A DNA stretch of 49,544 nucleotides from assembly GCA_005882765.1 (NCBI GenBank), contig VBDV01000111.1:1-49544 (forward strand), in the 5' to 3' direction. The position numbers and the translations under genes were made by a program. Positions 30,910-39,509 of the stretch are shown one piece after another (positions within the stretch are counted from its first letter, which is position 1; each line of letters opens with the position of its first letter). This DNA comes from Chloroflexota bacterium. Its GTDB lineage: Bacteria > Chloroflexota > Limnocylindria > P2-11E. The notes below the pieces were generated by a model. The model saw only the letters and a list, made by a program, of their open reading frames with translations, did not search any database and was not told the DNA's origin.

Positions 30910-31120
30910 TTCCCCCGTTACTCCCAGCCCGAGTACTACCCGCCCACCAACAGGAGGTCATCCCCTGTGCGGGTGATGTTCGCCAAAGCAAGCGAGCGCG
31001 CAATGGTTTGGGCGGCGTGCAGGCGACGGTCGACACGGAGGCGACACGTTCGGGCCAGTCATCTCCATCACCTGCATGAAGGCGCGGCCGACGCGCGCGA
31101 GGAGGACTAGTGCAGGTGCA

Positions 31121-34100
31121 TTAGCCGGCCCGGCGGATACGTTGGTAGAGCTCTCTCGTCGCCGCCTCGGGCTCGGCGCCGAGGTCGCGACGGAGCATCG
31201 CCTCGAGCGCCTGGTAATGACGGACCGCGAGCGCCTGATCGCCCGACTCGTGATGAGCGCGCATCAGCAGCCGATGCGCCTCCTCATCGTAGGGCTCGAG
31301 CTCAAGGAGCTTCTCGAGGGGCCGGACCGCTGCCTTCGCTTCCTTCCACTCGAGCTCGAGTGTCGCGAGCTCTTTCGCGGCCGCGACGAGTTGCCGATCC
31401 GTTTCCTCGCGTTGCCGATCGATCCACGGCGCGCTCAGGTCCGCGAGAAACTCGCCCCGATGGACCGCCACGGCCGCTCGGAGGTACTGGATCGCTTCGC
31501 GCGATCGTCCGCCTTCCTGAGCTTCGCGACCGCGGCGCAGCGACCGCCGGAAGACCTCGAGGTCGACGTGGATCGAGATCGGAAGAGCGAGCCGGTAACC
31601 GGTGTCGGTGCGCACGACGCTCGTGGCCTCCGACGCTCCCGCCGATGCAAGCGCTTTCCGCAGGGCGTGCAGGGTGAAGTGAAAATTCGAGAGCGCTGAT
31701 GCCGGATCAGTCTCCGGCCAAAGCTGCGCGACGAGCTCGTCCCGGGAGACCGCCCGCTGTCGATCGAGGAGCAGCAACGCAAAGAGCTCCTTTGCCTTGC
31801 TGGTGCGCCAGCCCCGGTCGCTGATCCGCGTGCCACCGGCGCGGAGCTCGAACGGGCCGAGGACGAACGCCTGGATGCTTTCCGCGACCGACGATGAGAT
31901 CGCATGCGCGGGCGTCGGAGCCGCCGGCTGCAGGAGCGACGCGAGGATGCGCATGTCGTCGGGGTTGAGCTCGAGGTCGCCGAGCCGTTGGCGCAACGCG
32001 TCGGTGAGCGCCGGACGCAGCAGCAGAAAGTCCCGGTAGCGCTCCGCGGCGACCGCACGGAGGGCGGCCCTCGTGGCCGCCGGATCGTCTTCGAGGGGCG
32101 CCGCCAGCAACGTGGCCTTCGCCTCGAAGTAACGCGCGCGGATGGCGTGTGCCGATGCGCGCGCCTCGCGGTATGCACGGACCGCAGCCTCGCGATCGCC
32201 CTGGGCCTCAGCGACGGTGCCGCGGGCGATGGCGGCGCGGATCGCGGGCACCGGACCGGAGGACGACCCTGCGAGCGCCTCGGCCGCGCGCAACGCGTCG
32301 TGCGCCGAGTCGGCGTCGCCTCGCAGCGCGCGCAGCTCTGCTGCGGTCGCGTGGAGCTCCGCGATCACGTGATCGTCTCCCTGCTCACGGCAGAGCTCGA
32401 CGCCCGCTCGGTAGACCTCCTCCACCGCGCCGCGCTCGCTCGTGAGCGCGTGGACCGTCATGAGGGTCGAGCACATCGCCGCCTGCGCGAGCCGAAGATC
32501 GTTCGCGCTGGCGATCTCGAGCGTCTGGCGGAGCGTATCGAGGGCCTCCGCCGTGTCACCGCGGCGCGTGCGCACGTCGACGAGTCCGCCCTCGGCCCAA
32601 CAGAGGGCCGTGACGTCGGCGTTCTTTTGCTGGAGCGCCAGCGCACGCAAATAGGTCCGTTGCGCGGCATCGAGCTCGCCGAGAAGGTGATGCAGCTGCG
32701 CGAGGGCGAGAGCCTCGGCGAGCTCGCCGGACCGATCGGCAAGGAGCCCGAAGATCGCCTCGGCCTTGAGATGCGCGCGCGCGGCCTCCTCGATCTCGCC
32801 CAGGTCGGCGTGCGATCCGCCGATGATGTGCCACAACCACGCGCTCTGGGACGAGGCTCCTTCTCCGACGAGACCGAGCGCCTCGTGCGCCTGCAGCAAT
32901 GCTTCGCGTGGACGACGGAGATAGCGAAGTGCCTGTGCCGACCACGTGAGGGCGCGTGCGAGGCCCTCGGTGTCGCGAGCGCGCCGAAGCTCTGCCGCCG
33001 CGTCGCCGTAGTTCGCGAGCGCGCGCTCGTAGTCGCCGCGCACGCGATGAAGAAGTCCACGAAGGAGGATGACCCAGGGCAGACGCCGCTCGGCGCCGGG
33101 CGGGAACCCGTCGAGCCAGCGCTGGAGCGTGGCGACCTCGCTCCCTTGCAGCGCGCGTTCGCCGTTGTCGCGAACGAGCTGCGCGGCACGCCGGTGATCA
33201 CCAGCCTGCTGAAAGTGATGGATCGCGCGATCAACGTCGCCGCGTGCCGCCGCGCGCTCGGCGTGCCCGCGATGCAGCTCGACGATCTCGGCCGCGGGCA
33301 AGAGCTCGCGCGCACGCGAGTGGAGGAACTCCGCGTAGAGCGGCTGGAAGCGATGGCCGCCATCGGCACTGTCGCGCACCACAAGGCCCGCCTGCTCCAG
33401 CGAGGCGAGCAGCTCGCGCGACGCGCCCCCCGCCGTGACCTCCACGTCGTCCTCGATACGGTCGAGCAGGGACCATCGCAGGATCGTGTTCTGGTCGCGG
33501 CGCGATCCGCGGCGCAAGACCTCGCTGTTGAAGTACGCGTACAGCTCCGCTCCGCCGCCCTGGAACTCGCCGAGCTGCTGCCAGCCTCGCTCGCTCACAA
33601 ACGCCGCGGCGAGCCGCAGCCCGGCGGGCCAGCCGCCGGTCCGCGAGTACATCGCGTCGATGGCGTGCTCGGGCAAGTCGAGAGCGAACTCGCGACGGAG
33701 CAGCTCGACCGCCTCCGACCGCGTGAACGCGAGCTCCGCCGCGGAGATGTCGAGCACCGACCCCCCGAGTCGCCACCGCGGGAGGCCTCCGAGCTGGGGC
33801 GTGCGGCGCGTGGCGAGGACGAGGTGCGCGTTCTCGGGGAGGAGCTCGAGGAGCTCGTTGCCGAACGCGGCGAGCGGCGCGCCGGCGCGAACGCCTGGAT
33901 GATCGTCAAGAAAGAAGATGAGCTCGCCGAGCGGTGCGAGCTCGTCGGCGAGCGCCTGCGCGAGCTGACCGAGGCGCCGCTCCAGACGGCTGCCTTGGTC
34001 GAGGAACGAGGTGAGCTGCTCGCCGAATGCCGCGGTATCGCGCCGCAGCGCTCCGACGAGATCCGCGAACAGGACAAGTGGATCCTCGTCGCCGCGCTGC

Positions 34101-34321
34101 AGGGTCAGCCAGGCTGTGCGTCGGCCCGACGCGCGAAGCAGGTCGGCGTACTGCGCGAGCACGGTGGTCTTGCCGTACCCCGCGGCCGCGTGGACGAGCG
34201 TGAGCCGGTGGCGCCCGGCTCCCTCGAGGCGGTCAAGCAGCCGCTGCCGTCCAAGCAGCGGGAGCGGCAATGAAGGAGGTGCGTAACGGGTCCGGTCCGG
34301 CCCGCGCTGCGCGACGGTCAA
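31121..34321 (-). CDS. MalT-like ATPase/TPR regulator with C-terminal SARP (wHTH-BTAD) domain
   Basis: A large transcriptional regulator of about 1066 aa. The N-terminal STAND-type ATPase has Walker A AAAGYGKTT and Walker B-like ELIFFLDDH, followed by winged-helix and TPR-like regions (to about residue 800). The C-terminus has a Trans_reg_C winged helix (VLGPFELRAGG...KAKELFALLLL...VSRDELVAQLWP) and a BTAD domain (VDLEVFRRSL...YDEEAHRLLMRAH...LGAEPEAATRELY). The order ATPase-TPR-wHTH-BTAD is the reverse of AfsR. TTG at 34321 is assumed, 8 nt after the PiT stop; no ATG fits. Target genes are unknown; the next gene downstream on this strand is the subtilisin operon. Confidence 0.85.
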   Translation of the reverse strand: MTVAQRGPDRTRYAPPSLPLPLLGRQRLLDRLEGAGRHRLTLVHAAAGYGKTTVLAQYADLLRASGRRTAWLTLQRGDEDPLVLFADLVGALRRDTAAFGEQLTSFLDQGSRLERRLGQLAQALADELAPLGELIFFLDDHPGVRAGAPLAAFGNELLELLPENAHLVLATRRTPQLGGLPRWRLGGSVLDISAAELAFTRSEAVELLRREFALDLPEHAIDAMYSRTGGWPAGLRLAAAFVSERGWQQLGEFQGGGAELYAYFNSEVLRRGSRRDQNTILRWSLLDRIEDDVEVTAGGASRELLASLEQAGLVVRDSADGGHRFQPLYAEFLHSRARELLPAAEIVELHRGHAERAAARGDVDRAIHHFQQAGDHRRAAQLVRDNGERALQGSEVATLQRWLDGFPPGAERRLPWVILLRGLLHRVRGDYERALANYGDAAAELRRARDTEGLARALTWSAQALRYLRRPREALLQAHEALGLVGEGASSQSAWLWHIIGGSHADLGEIEEAARAHLKAEAIFGLLADRSGELAEALALAQLHHLLGELDAAQRTYLRALALQQKNADVTALCWAEGGLVDVRTRRGDTAEALDTLRQTLEIASANDLRLAQAAMCSTLMTVHALTSERGAVEEVYRAGVELCREQGDDHVIAELHATAAELRALRGDADSAHDALRAAEALAGSSSGPVPAIRAAIARGTVAEAQGDREAAVRAYREARASAHAIRARYFEAKATLLAAPLEDDPAATRAALRAVAAERYRDFLLLRPALTDALRQRLGDLELNPDDMRILASLLQPAAPTPAHAISSSVAESIQAFVLGPFELRAGGTRISDRGWRTSKAKELFALLLLDRQRAVSRDELVAQLWPETDPASALSNFHFTLHALRKALASAGASEATSVVRTDTGYRLALPISIHVDLEVFRRSLRRGREAQEGGRSREAIQYLRAAVAVHRGEFLADLSAPWIDRQREETDRQLVAAAKELATLELEWKEAKAAVRPLEKLLELEPYDEEAHRLLMRAHHESGDQALAVRHYQALEAMLRRDLGAEPEAATRELYQRIRRAG

Positions 34322-34328
34322 AGCGCCG

Positions 34329-35333
34329 CTAAGGATGCACTCCGGCCGCGTGTAAGAGGGTGGCGGTCCCGTAGCCAAGGACGAAACAGCCGGGGATCGT
34401 AAGGACCCAGGCGGTCACGATGCGACTGGCTATGCCCCAGCGCACGGCGGAAAGGCGCCGTGTCGACCCGACGCCGAGGATGGCGCCGGAGATCGCGTGC
34501 GTTGTCGAGATAGGAATGCCGAACCGGGTCGCGATTTCGATGACCGTCGCTGCCGCGGTCTCCGCCGCGAAGCCGTTCACGGGCTTCAGCGCCGTGATGC
34601 GCATGCCCATCGTGCGGATGATCCGCCAGCCGCCGGTGGCGGTTCCGAGGCCGATCGCGAGAGCACAGACGACCTTGACCCACGTGTCGATCACGAAGGG
34701 TCCGGTACTTCCGTGAAAGGCATAGATCGCGAGCGCGATGACGCCCATCGTTTTCTGGCCGTCGTTGCCACCGTGGCTGAACGCCATGTACGCGCTCGAG
34801 ACGATCTGCGCCCGGCCGAAGAATCGGTTCACGAACCGATAGCTCACGTTCCGGAGAGCCCAATACAAGCCGAGCATCAGCGCGTACCCGAAGATGAACG
34901 CGACGACCGGCGAATACCCGATCCCGAAGACGGTCAGCTGAAGGCCGGGCGCGATGATGACACCGAGCCCGTGGACCGACACCGCCGCGCCGATCACGCT
35001 GAAGATAAGTGCGTGACTCGATGAGGTCGGCAACGCGGCGACGAACGTTATGAGATCCCAGATGATCGCCCCGATAAGCGCCGCCACCACGATGTCCTGG
35101 GTCACGACGGTTTTGTCGACGATGCCGCTGCCAACGGTCTTCGCGACCGCCTCGCCTGAGAGCGCGCCGACGAGGTTCAATGCGCCGGCCATGAGGATCG
35201 CTTGAAGTGGTGTGAGCACGCGGGTGGCGACGACTGTGGCGATCGCGTTGGCCGCGTCGTGGAACCCGTTTACGAACTCGAACCCGATGCCAAGAAGGAC
35301 GACGAGCGCGAGAAGGACCGTCGCGTTGTCCAA
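34329..35333 (-). CDS. pit: PiT-family inorganic phosphate transporter
   Basis: A 334-aa inner-membrane phosphate symporter. The N-terminal signature GFEFVNGFHDAANAIATVV and the second half FSHGGNDGQKTMGVIALAI are the two duplicated PiT motifs. About ten TM helices are visible. ISTTHAISGAILGVG is another conserved family segment. It directly follows the DUF47 gene with no gap, the usual pit accessory arrangement. Low-affinity uptake of metal-phosphate is the family role. Confidence 0.93.
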   Translation of the reverse strand: MDNATVLLALVVLLGIGFEFVNGFHDAANAIATVVATRVLTPLQAILMAGALNLVGALSGEAVAKTVGSGIVDKTVVTQDIVVAALIGAIIWDLITFVAALPTSSSHALIFSVIGAAVSVHGLGVIIAPGLQLTVFGIGYSPVVAFIFGYALMLGLYWALRNVSYRFVNRFFGRAQIVSSAYMAFSHGGNDGQKTMGVIALAIYAFHGSTGPFVIDTWVKVVCALAIGLGTATGGWRIIRTMGMRITALKPVNGFAAETAAATVIEIATRFGIPISTTHAISGAILGVGSTRRLSAVRWGIASRIVTAWVLTIPGCFVLGYGTATLLHAAGVHP

Positions 35334-35951
35334 CTAGCTGTGTTTCACCATGATGGTCTCGACGATATTGGCGACATCCTCGCAGCGGTCGATGGCGGTC
35401 TCCACCAGTGAGTAGATGTCCTTCCACTTGACGATCTCGATCGCGTCGTCGGATCCCGCGAAGAGCTCCGCGACCGCGTCCCGCCAGACCTGATCGCCTT
35501 CATTCTCGAGCGTGTGGATCTTGATCCAGTGCGGCTCGAGGTTTCGCAGCCCTTCGAGATTCTTGAGCATCGCAAGCACCTCGGTCGCGGCGGTCACCAG
35601 GACCTTCGCCTGACGCACCGCGGGCGGGCGGATGCTCGTGACCTTGAAGAGCTGGACGAGCTCGGACACGTCGTAGCAAACGTCCGTAATGTCGTCGATC
35701 CTGCTCGCGAGGCCAACGATGTCCTCCCGGTCGAGCGGGGTGACGAAGGTCTCGTTCAGATGCCGGACGATCTCGTGATTCAGCTTGTCGCCGTGATGCT
35801 CGATCGCGTGGATGTCGCGCACCTTGTTTTCGACGTCCGTGAAGTCGCCCAGAAGCTTGGCCAGGGCCTCAGCTGCCTCGACCGCGTTCTGGGCGTGCTG
35901 CTCGAAGAGGACGAAGAACTCGCTCTTTTTTGGCAAAAGCGATAGACGCAC
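35334..35951 (-). CDS. DUF47/PhoU-like Pit accessory protein
   Basis: A 205-aa all-helical PhoU-like protein of the DUF47 (TIGR00153) family, normally encoded with PiT transporters and thought to regulate them. Typical features are the N-terminal FFVLFEQHAQNAVEAAEALAKLL, then IHAIEHHGDKLNHEIVRHLNETFVTPLDREDIVGLASRIDD, split over two helices, and ENEGDQVWRDAVAELF. The start ATG at 35951 has GGAGGAGA upstream. The stop is immediately followed by the pit start, so the two are co-translated. Confidence 0.92.
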   Translation of the reverse strand: MRLSLLPKKSEFFVLFEQHAQNAVEAAEALAKLLGDFTDVENKVRDIHAIEHHGDKLNHEIVRHLNETFVTPLDREDIVGLASRIDDITDVCYDVSELVQLFKVTSIRPPAVRQAKVLVTAATEVLAMLKNLEGLRNLEPHWIKIHTLENEGDQVWRDAVAELFAGSDDAIEIVKWKDIYSLVETAIDRCEDVANIVETIMVKHS

Positions 35952-36306
35952 GGTGTCTCCTCCTTGGACTGCCGGGCATATCCTGCCCGACCGGTCTGGC
36001 GAAAGTGGCGGTGGCCGGCGCCGAGGCCCGATTCCGTTCGCACGTCAAGGATCGGTAACGGGCCACGGCGGCCGTTCGTCTCGCGCGACGCTTTCGCCCC
36101 CGGCGCGACGTGTGGCGGAACAAGGGACACGAAGCGCTCGTTCACGGAGCGCTGGGTCTTGAGCGCAACAGCCTTGGGGATGGCCGCCTCGATCGACACA
36201 CGGAGGTGATGTTGTCATGTCGCCAGGGAAGCGAGCGTCGTGGCACGAGGTTTGCTCAAGCGCCCGCCAGACGAGTCGCCTTTGGGCGTAAGAAAGAGGA
36301 AACACG
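35952..36306. other. Gap between DUF47 gene and small membrane protein gene
   Basis: About 355 nt between divergent genes; it should hold both promoters. No strong -35/-10 pair was recognised. A 24-codon frame (ATG 36217, stop just before the next gene's ribosome binding site) could be a leader peptide, but support is thin. Confidence 0.5.
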
Positions 36307-36498
36307 ATGGTGCTCTTCGCGATCGGACTCATGGCGGGTATCGCACTCGGGATGATCATCGTCGGCTTCCTCGCGATCGGTGCGTACGACCGTGGTTACA
36401 GCGAGGCCCTCGAGCGCCGCAAGGCCTGGCGGACCGAGCTCGTGGCACGGACGGTCGTCGGGACGCGGGCACTCGTCTCGGCTCGCAAAGCGAGCTAA
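36307..36498 (+). CDS. Small single-TM membrane protein
   Basis: A 63-aa protein: an N-terminal hydrophobic helix (MVLFAIGLMAGIALGMIIVG, continuing FLAIGAY) with small-residue GxxxG-like spacing, then a basic amphipathic tail (DRGYSEALERRKAWR...). A ribosome binding site (AGAGGAAA) precedes the ATG, and an intrinsic-terminator-like hairpin follows 18 nt after the stop, so it looks like a complete monocistronic gene. No family recognised. Confidence 0.7.
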   Translation: MVLFAIGLMAGIALGMIIVGFLAIGAYDRGYSEALERRKAWRTELVARTVVGTRALVSARKAS

Positions 36499-36516
36499 CA
36501 CCTCCCAAATCTGGTC

Positions 36517-36545
36517 GAAAGGGGCCGCCGAAGGGCGGCCCTTTC
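36517..36545 (+). terminator. Intrinsic-type terminator hairpin
   Basis: GAAAGGGGCCGCC (36517-36529) pairs with GGGCGGCCCTTTC (36533-36545), with one bulged G and a 3-4 nt loop. It lies between the 63-aa gene and a convergent gene and could serve both strands. Confidence 0.7.
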
Positions 36546-36562
36546 GTCATATCAGGGAGTTC

Positions 36563-37015
36563 TCACGGCCCGAAGAACTTCCGCTTCAGGTCTTCGATCG
36601 CCCGCTGCAGGGAGTCGATCACGCCCGGAATGCCCGTCGGAACGATCTCCACGCTTCCGTCGCGGGCGATGCGGAGCTCGTCTCCCGGCTGCACGGCTGC
36701 TTTGACCGCCGAGCGATCGGCCGTGATGGTGAAAACGACCCGGTTCTGGTCGTCGAGGATCGTCCCGACCCGCAGCTTTCCATTCGGCATGGCCTTGATC
36801 ACCGCCTTGATCTGCTCGTCGCCCCGGAGGTCAGCTTGGGGCTGGGGCGCGATCCGACTGATCGTCTTACCGAGCTCGTCGAAAAACGCAGTTGGCCCTC
36901 TCAACACGGGCCCTAGTAACGCCACGGCTACGCCGACGGCGATCAGGACGACGAATATCCCGGCGACGAATTGGAGCGCCCATATCGGGACGAATCTCTT
37001 TACGGGTTGCTTCAC
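36563..37015 (-). CDS. Membrane-anchored hypothetical protein
   Basis: A 150-aa protein with one N-terminal TM helix (WALQFVAGIFVVLIAVGVAVALLG) after a basic MKQPVKRF start. An extracytoplasmic part of ~110 residues follows; VVFTITADRSAVKAAVQPGDELRIARDG reads like a small beta domain. GTG 37015 is chosen for GGAGGG ~7 nt upstream. No family is recognised. It is divergent, across a large palindrome, from the DUF6582-like gene. Confidence 0.65.
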   Translation of the reverse strand: MKQPVKRFVPIWALQFVAGIFVVLIAVGVAVALLGPVLRGPTAFFDELGKTISRIAPQPQADLRGDEQIKAVIKAMPNGKLRVGTILDDQNRVVFTITADRSAVKAAVQPGDELRIARDGSVEIVPTGIPGVIDSLQRAIEDLKRKFFGP

Positions 37016-37038
37016 TCTTCTCCCTCCGATCGAGCACT

Positions 37039-37137
37039 TGCCGACGGCGTGACCGAGGGCCCCCGCGCGGTGGGGCACCGGCCGGAGGCCGGGGGGTCCG
37101 CCACCGCGTAAAGAGGGTTTCGGTCACGCCGTCGGCA
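37039..37137. repeat. Nested palindrome (three stacked inverted repeats)
   Basis: The outer arms (37040-37056 and 37120-37136) are a perfect 17-bp inverted repeat, 18 bp with the flanking T/A. Inside, CGCGGTGG (37066-37073) pairs with CCACCGCG (37101-37108), and CCGGCC (37078-37083) with GGCCGG (37087-37092) around a 3-nt loop. It fills half of a 197-nt space between divergent genes. Confidence 0.85.
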
Positions 37138-37212
37138 GATTGCCGGGGTTCGACCGCTCAGTCGGAACAGTGTGTGCAGCAGGCCTCCCAAAAGAAAGAG
37201 AAAGGAGTCCCA

Positions 37213-37527
37213 ATGCCTGAGCTCGATACGGAAGACCGGGAAAAGATGGATAAGCGCAAGTTCGCGTACGTCGACAAGGAGGGCGAGGGCCACCTGCCGA
37301 TCAATGACGACGCCCATGTCCGAAACGCCATGGCCAGGTTCAACCAGACCGACTTCGAATCCGGGACCAAGAAGGAGACCGCCCGGAAGAAGATCGTGAC
37401 GGCGGCCAAGCGCCGGGGCATCAAGGTGGCCAAGAAGGACAACGTCGCGAAGGGCCGCAAGACTGCCGCCCGGAAGACGTCGTCCCGCAAGAAGACCACC
37501 TCGTCAAGCAAGAAGGCTGGACGCTAG
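37213..37527 (+). CDS. DUF6582-like protein with lysine-rich histone-like tail
   Basis: A 104-aa basic protein. The first ~65 residues contain KRKFAYVDKEGEGHLPINDDAHVRNAMARFNQ in pieces typical of DUF6582-like domains (a K-R-x-F-A start and the P-I-x-D-x-A-H-x-R-N-A core) seen in phage and chromosomal proteins. The C-terminal ~40 residues are rich in Lys, Arg, Ser, Thr and Ala, resembling histone H1/HU tails that bind DNA. The start ATG 37213 has AAAGGAG upstream. The exact function is unknown; nucleoid or nucleic-acid binding is inferred. Confidence 0.7.
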   Translation: MPELDTEDREKMDKRKFAYVDKEGEGHLPINDDAHVRNAMARFNQTDFESGTKKETARKKIVTAAKRRGIKVAKKDNVAKGRKTAARKTSSRKKTTSSSKKAGR

Positions 37528-37551
37528 GGCGTATCTGCGACCATTCAGCCG

Positions 37552-38574
37552 ATGACTGGGCTGAAGGTCGTGTGTGTTGGCGGCGGGCTCGGGGCGCCTA
37601 CGATCATGGCCGGGCTACGCCGCTACACCGAGGACATCACCGGCCTTATCGCCGTGACGGACTCCGGGCGGTCGACCGGGAAGGTCCGCATCGCCCTCGA
37701 CGTGCCGGCGCCGGGCGACATCCGGAGCGCGCTGACGGTCCTCGCCGAGGGCGACCCTGCCCTCGTGCGCCTCTTCTCCCACCGGTTCGAGACCGAAAAG
37801 AGCGAGGAGCTGAACGGGATGGCGTTCGGCAATCTGTTCCTGGCCGCGCTCACACAACAGGAGGGATCGTTCCTCCGCGCGGTCGAAGAGGCCTCGCGGC
37901 TCCTCCGCATCCGTGGCCGCGTCCTTCCGGTAACCCTCTACAACACGCATCTCTGCGCGAAGCTTGCCGACGGGAGTGTGGTCGAGGAAGAGGTCAACGT
38001 CCGCGCGACCGGCAAGGCCCCGATCGAGCGCATCTACCTGAAAGACGACGACGTTCGTGCAACCGACGGAAGCGTCGAGGCCATCGCGTCGGCCGACCTC
38101 ATCACCCTCGGCCCCGGCAGCCTCTTCACGACCGTCTGCGCATGCCTTCTCGTACCGGAGATCGCGCGGGCGATCGCCGATGCACAGGGTCTCGTGGTGT
38201 ACGTGGCGAACACCACCACCCAGCCTGGGCAGACCGATGGCTTCACCCTCGCCGATCATGTGCGGGTCGTTTCCGATTACCTCGGAGGCTCCGGACTCGA
38301 CGTTGTGTTGATCAACGACGATCCGCCGCCCGACCACCTGCGCGCGCACTACGCCGAGCGGGGGCTCGCGTATCTTGAGCCCACAGCGGACGAGGTGCGA
38401 AACGTCGAGAGGCAGGGCGTGCGTGCCGTGGCGGCGCCGGTCATCGACAAGTGGAGCGGCCCGCGCGACCTGTGGTTGAAACAGGACACCATCCGGCACG
38501 ATGCCGCTCGTGTGGCGACGGCTCTGCTCCGGCTCGTCGAGGAGCGCCGGCCGCGCCTCCGCGCTCTGCCCTGA
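37552..38574 (+). CDS. yvcK: YvcK/CofD-like gluconeogenesis factor family protein
   Basis: A 340-aa YvcK-family protein, in other bacteria a UDP-sugar-binding factor affecting cell-wall precursor supply and shape. The N-terminal VVCVGGGLGAPTIMAGLRRYTEDITGL... region shows the GGG nucleotide-binding loop; AVTDSGRSTGKVR, PGDIRSALTVLAEGD and LITLGPGSLFTTVCACLLVP are family signatures. The stop overlaps the next start as TGATG, so argF is translationally coupled. The usual rapZ and whiA partners are absent in this window. Confidence 0.9.
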   Translation: MTGLKVVCVGGGLGAPTIMAGLRRYTEDITGLIAVTDSGRSTGKVRIALDVPAPGDIRSALTVLAEGDPALVRLFSHRFETEKSEELNGMAFGNLFLAALTQQEGSFLRAVEEASRLLRIRGRVLPVTLYNTHLCAKLADGSVVEEEVNVRATGKAPIERIYLKDDDVRATDGSVEAIASADLITLGPGSLFTTVCACLLVPEIARAIADAQGLVVYVANTTTQPGQTDGFTLADHVRVVSDYLGGSGLDVVLINDDPPPDHLRAHYAERGLAYLEPTADEVRNVERQGVRAVAAPVIDKWSGPRDLWLKQDTIRHDAARVATALLRLVEERRPRLRALP

Positions 38575-39509
38575 TGGCGGTCGCGTCGCGCGTGCGCCAC
38601 TTCCTATCCATCGCCGATCTGGAGCGCGACGAGCTCGCCCGGCTGCTCGACGAGGCCGCGCGACTCAAGGCTGCACCGCCGAGCGGCGGGTTGGCCGGCC
38701 GCACGGTCGCCCTCATCTTCGAAAAGCCGAGCCTGCGCACACGCCTTTCGTTCGACGTCGGCATCGCGCAGCTCGGCGGCCACTGTGTCTATCTGTCGCC
38801 GGCCGAGGTCGGCCTCGGCCGCCGCGAGAGCGTCTCGGACGTCGCTCGCGTCGCGAGCCGAATGGCCGATGCGGTAGTGCTGCGGGTGAACGCGCACGAA
38901 ACGATCGAGGAGTTCGCGCGGTACAGCGCGGTGCCTGTGATCAACGGCCTCTCCGATCTCTCCCATCCGTGCCAGGGTCTCGCCGACATCTTCACGATCC
39001 GCGAGCGCAAAGGGCCCGACCTTCACGGCGTCGCGATCGCGTATGTCGGCGATGGCAACAACGTCGCCCACTCGCTCATGCTGTGCGCCGCGAAGACCGG
39101 TGCGTCGCTCCGGATCGCGACCCCCGCGGGCTACGAACCGCTGCCGAGATTCCGGGAGCTCGCCGCGGCCGATGCGAGATCGAGCGGGGCCCAGGTGCTG
39201 ATCGGGAACGATCCGGCCGCCGCCGTGACCGGGGCGGATGTCGTGTACACGGACGTGTGGACGAGCATGGGCCAGGAGCAGGAGTACGAACGGCGCAGGC
39301 GCGCCTTCCAGGGCTTCCAGCTCAACGCGGCGCTTCTCGCGCGAGCGAAGCCCGATGCGATCGTCTTGCACGATCTTCCAGCGCATCGCGGCGAGGAGAT
39401 CACCGACGAGGTGATCGACGGTCCGCAGAGCGCGGTGTTCGATCAGGCGGAGAACCGCTTACACACGGAGAAGGCGCTCCTGTGCTGGCTTCTCGGAGGA
39501 CAACGATGA
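38574..39509 (+). CDS. argF: Ornithine carbamoyltransferase
   Basis: A 311-aa carbamoyltransferase making citrulline from ornithine and carbamoyl phosphate (arginine synthesis). The carbamoyl-phosphate loop is FEKPSLRTRLSF (usually STRTR), then HPCQGLAD. The ornithine-specific SMG loop is present (DVWTSMGQEQE). The motif usually written HCLPAHRGEE reads HDLPAHRGEEI, with Asp in place of the Cys that contacts ornithine in E. coli. Length and order are normal. It is coupled to yvcK upstream and to a zinc-ribbon gene downstream (4-nt overlap). Confidence 0.92.
   Translation: MAVASRVRHFLSIADLERDELARLLDEAARLKAAPPSGGLAGRTVALIFEKPSLRTRLSFDVGIAQLGGHCVYLSPAEVGLGRRESVSDVARVASRMADAVVLRVNAHETIEEFARYSAVPVINGLSDLSHPCQGLADIFTIRERKGPDLHGVAIAYVGDGNNVAHSLMLCAAKTGASLRIATPAGYEPLPRFRELAAADARSSGAQVLIGNDPAAAVTGADVVYTDVWTSMGQEQEYERRRRAFQGFQLNAALLARAKPDAIVLHDLPAHRGEEITDEVIDGPQSAVFDQAENRLHTEKALLCWLLGGQR

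Noticed and set aside
31904-34273. 789-aa plus-strand frame
   Set aside because: Antisense to the MalT/SARP regulator; composition is typical of a shadow frame and no domain is visible, while the minus frame has Walker, TPR and BTAD motifs.
36217-36291. 24-codon leader peptide before the 63-aa membrane protein
   Set aside because: Spacing from GGAGG is plausible, but no regulatory feature or conservation can be seen; noted only in the gap entry.
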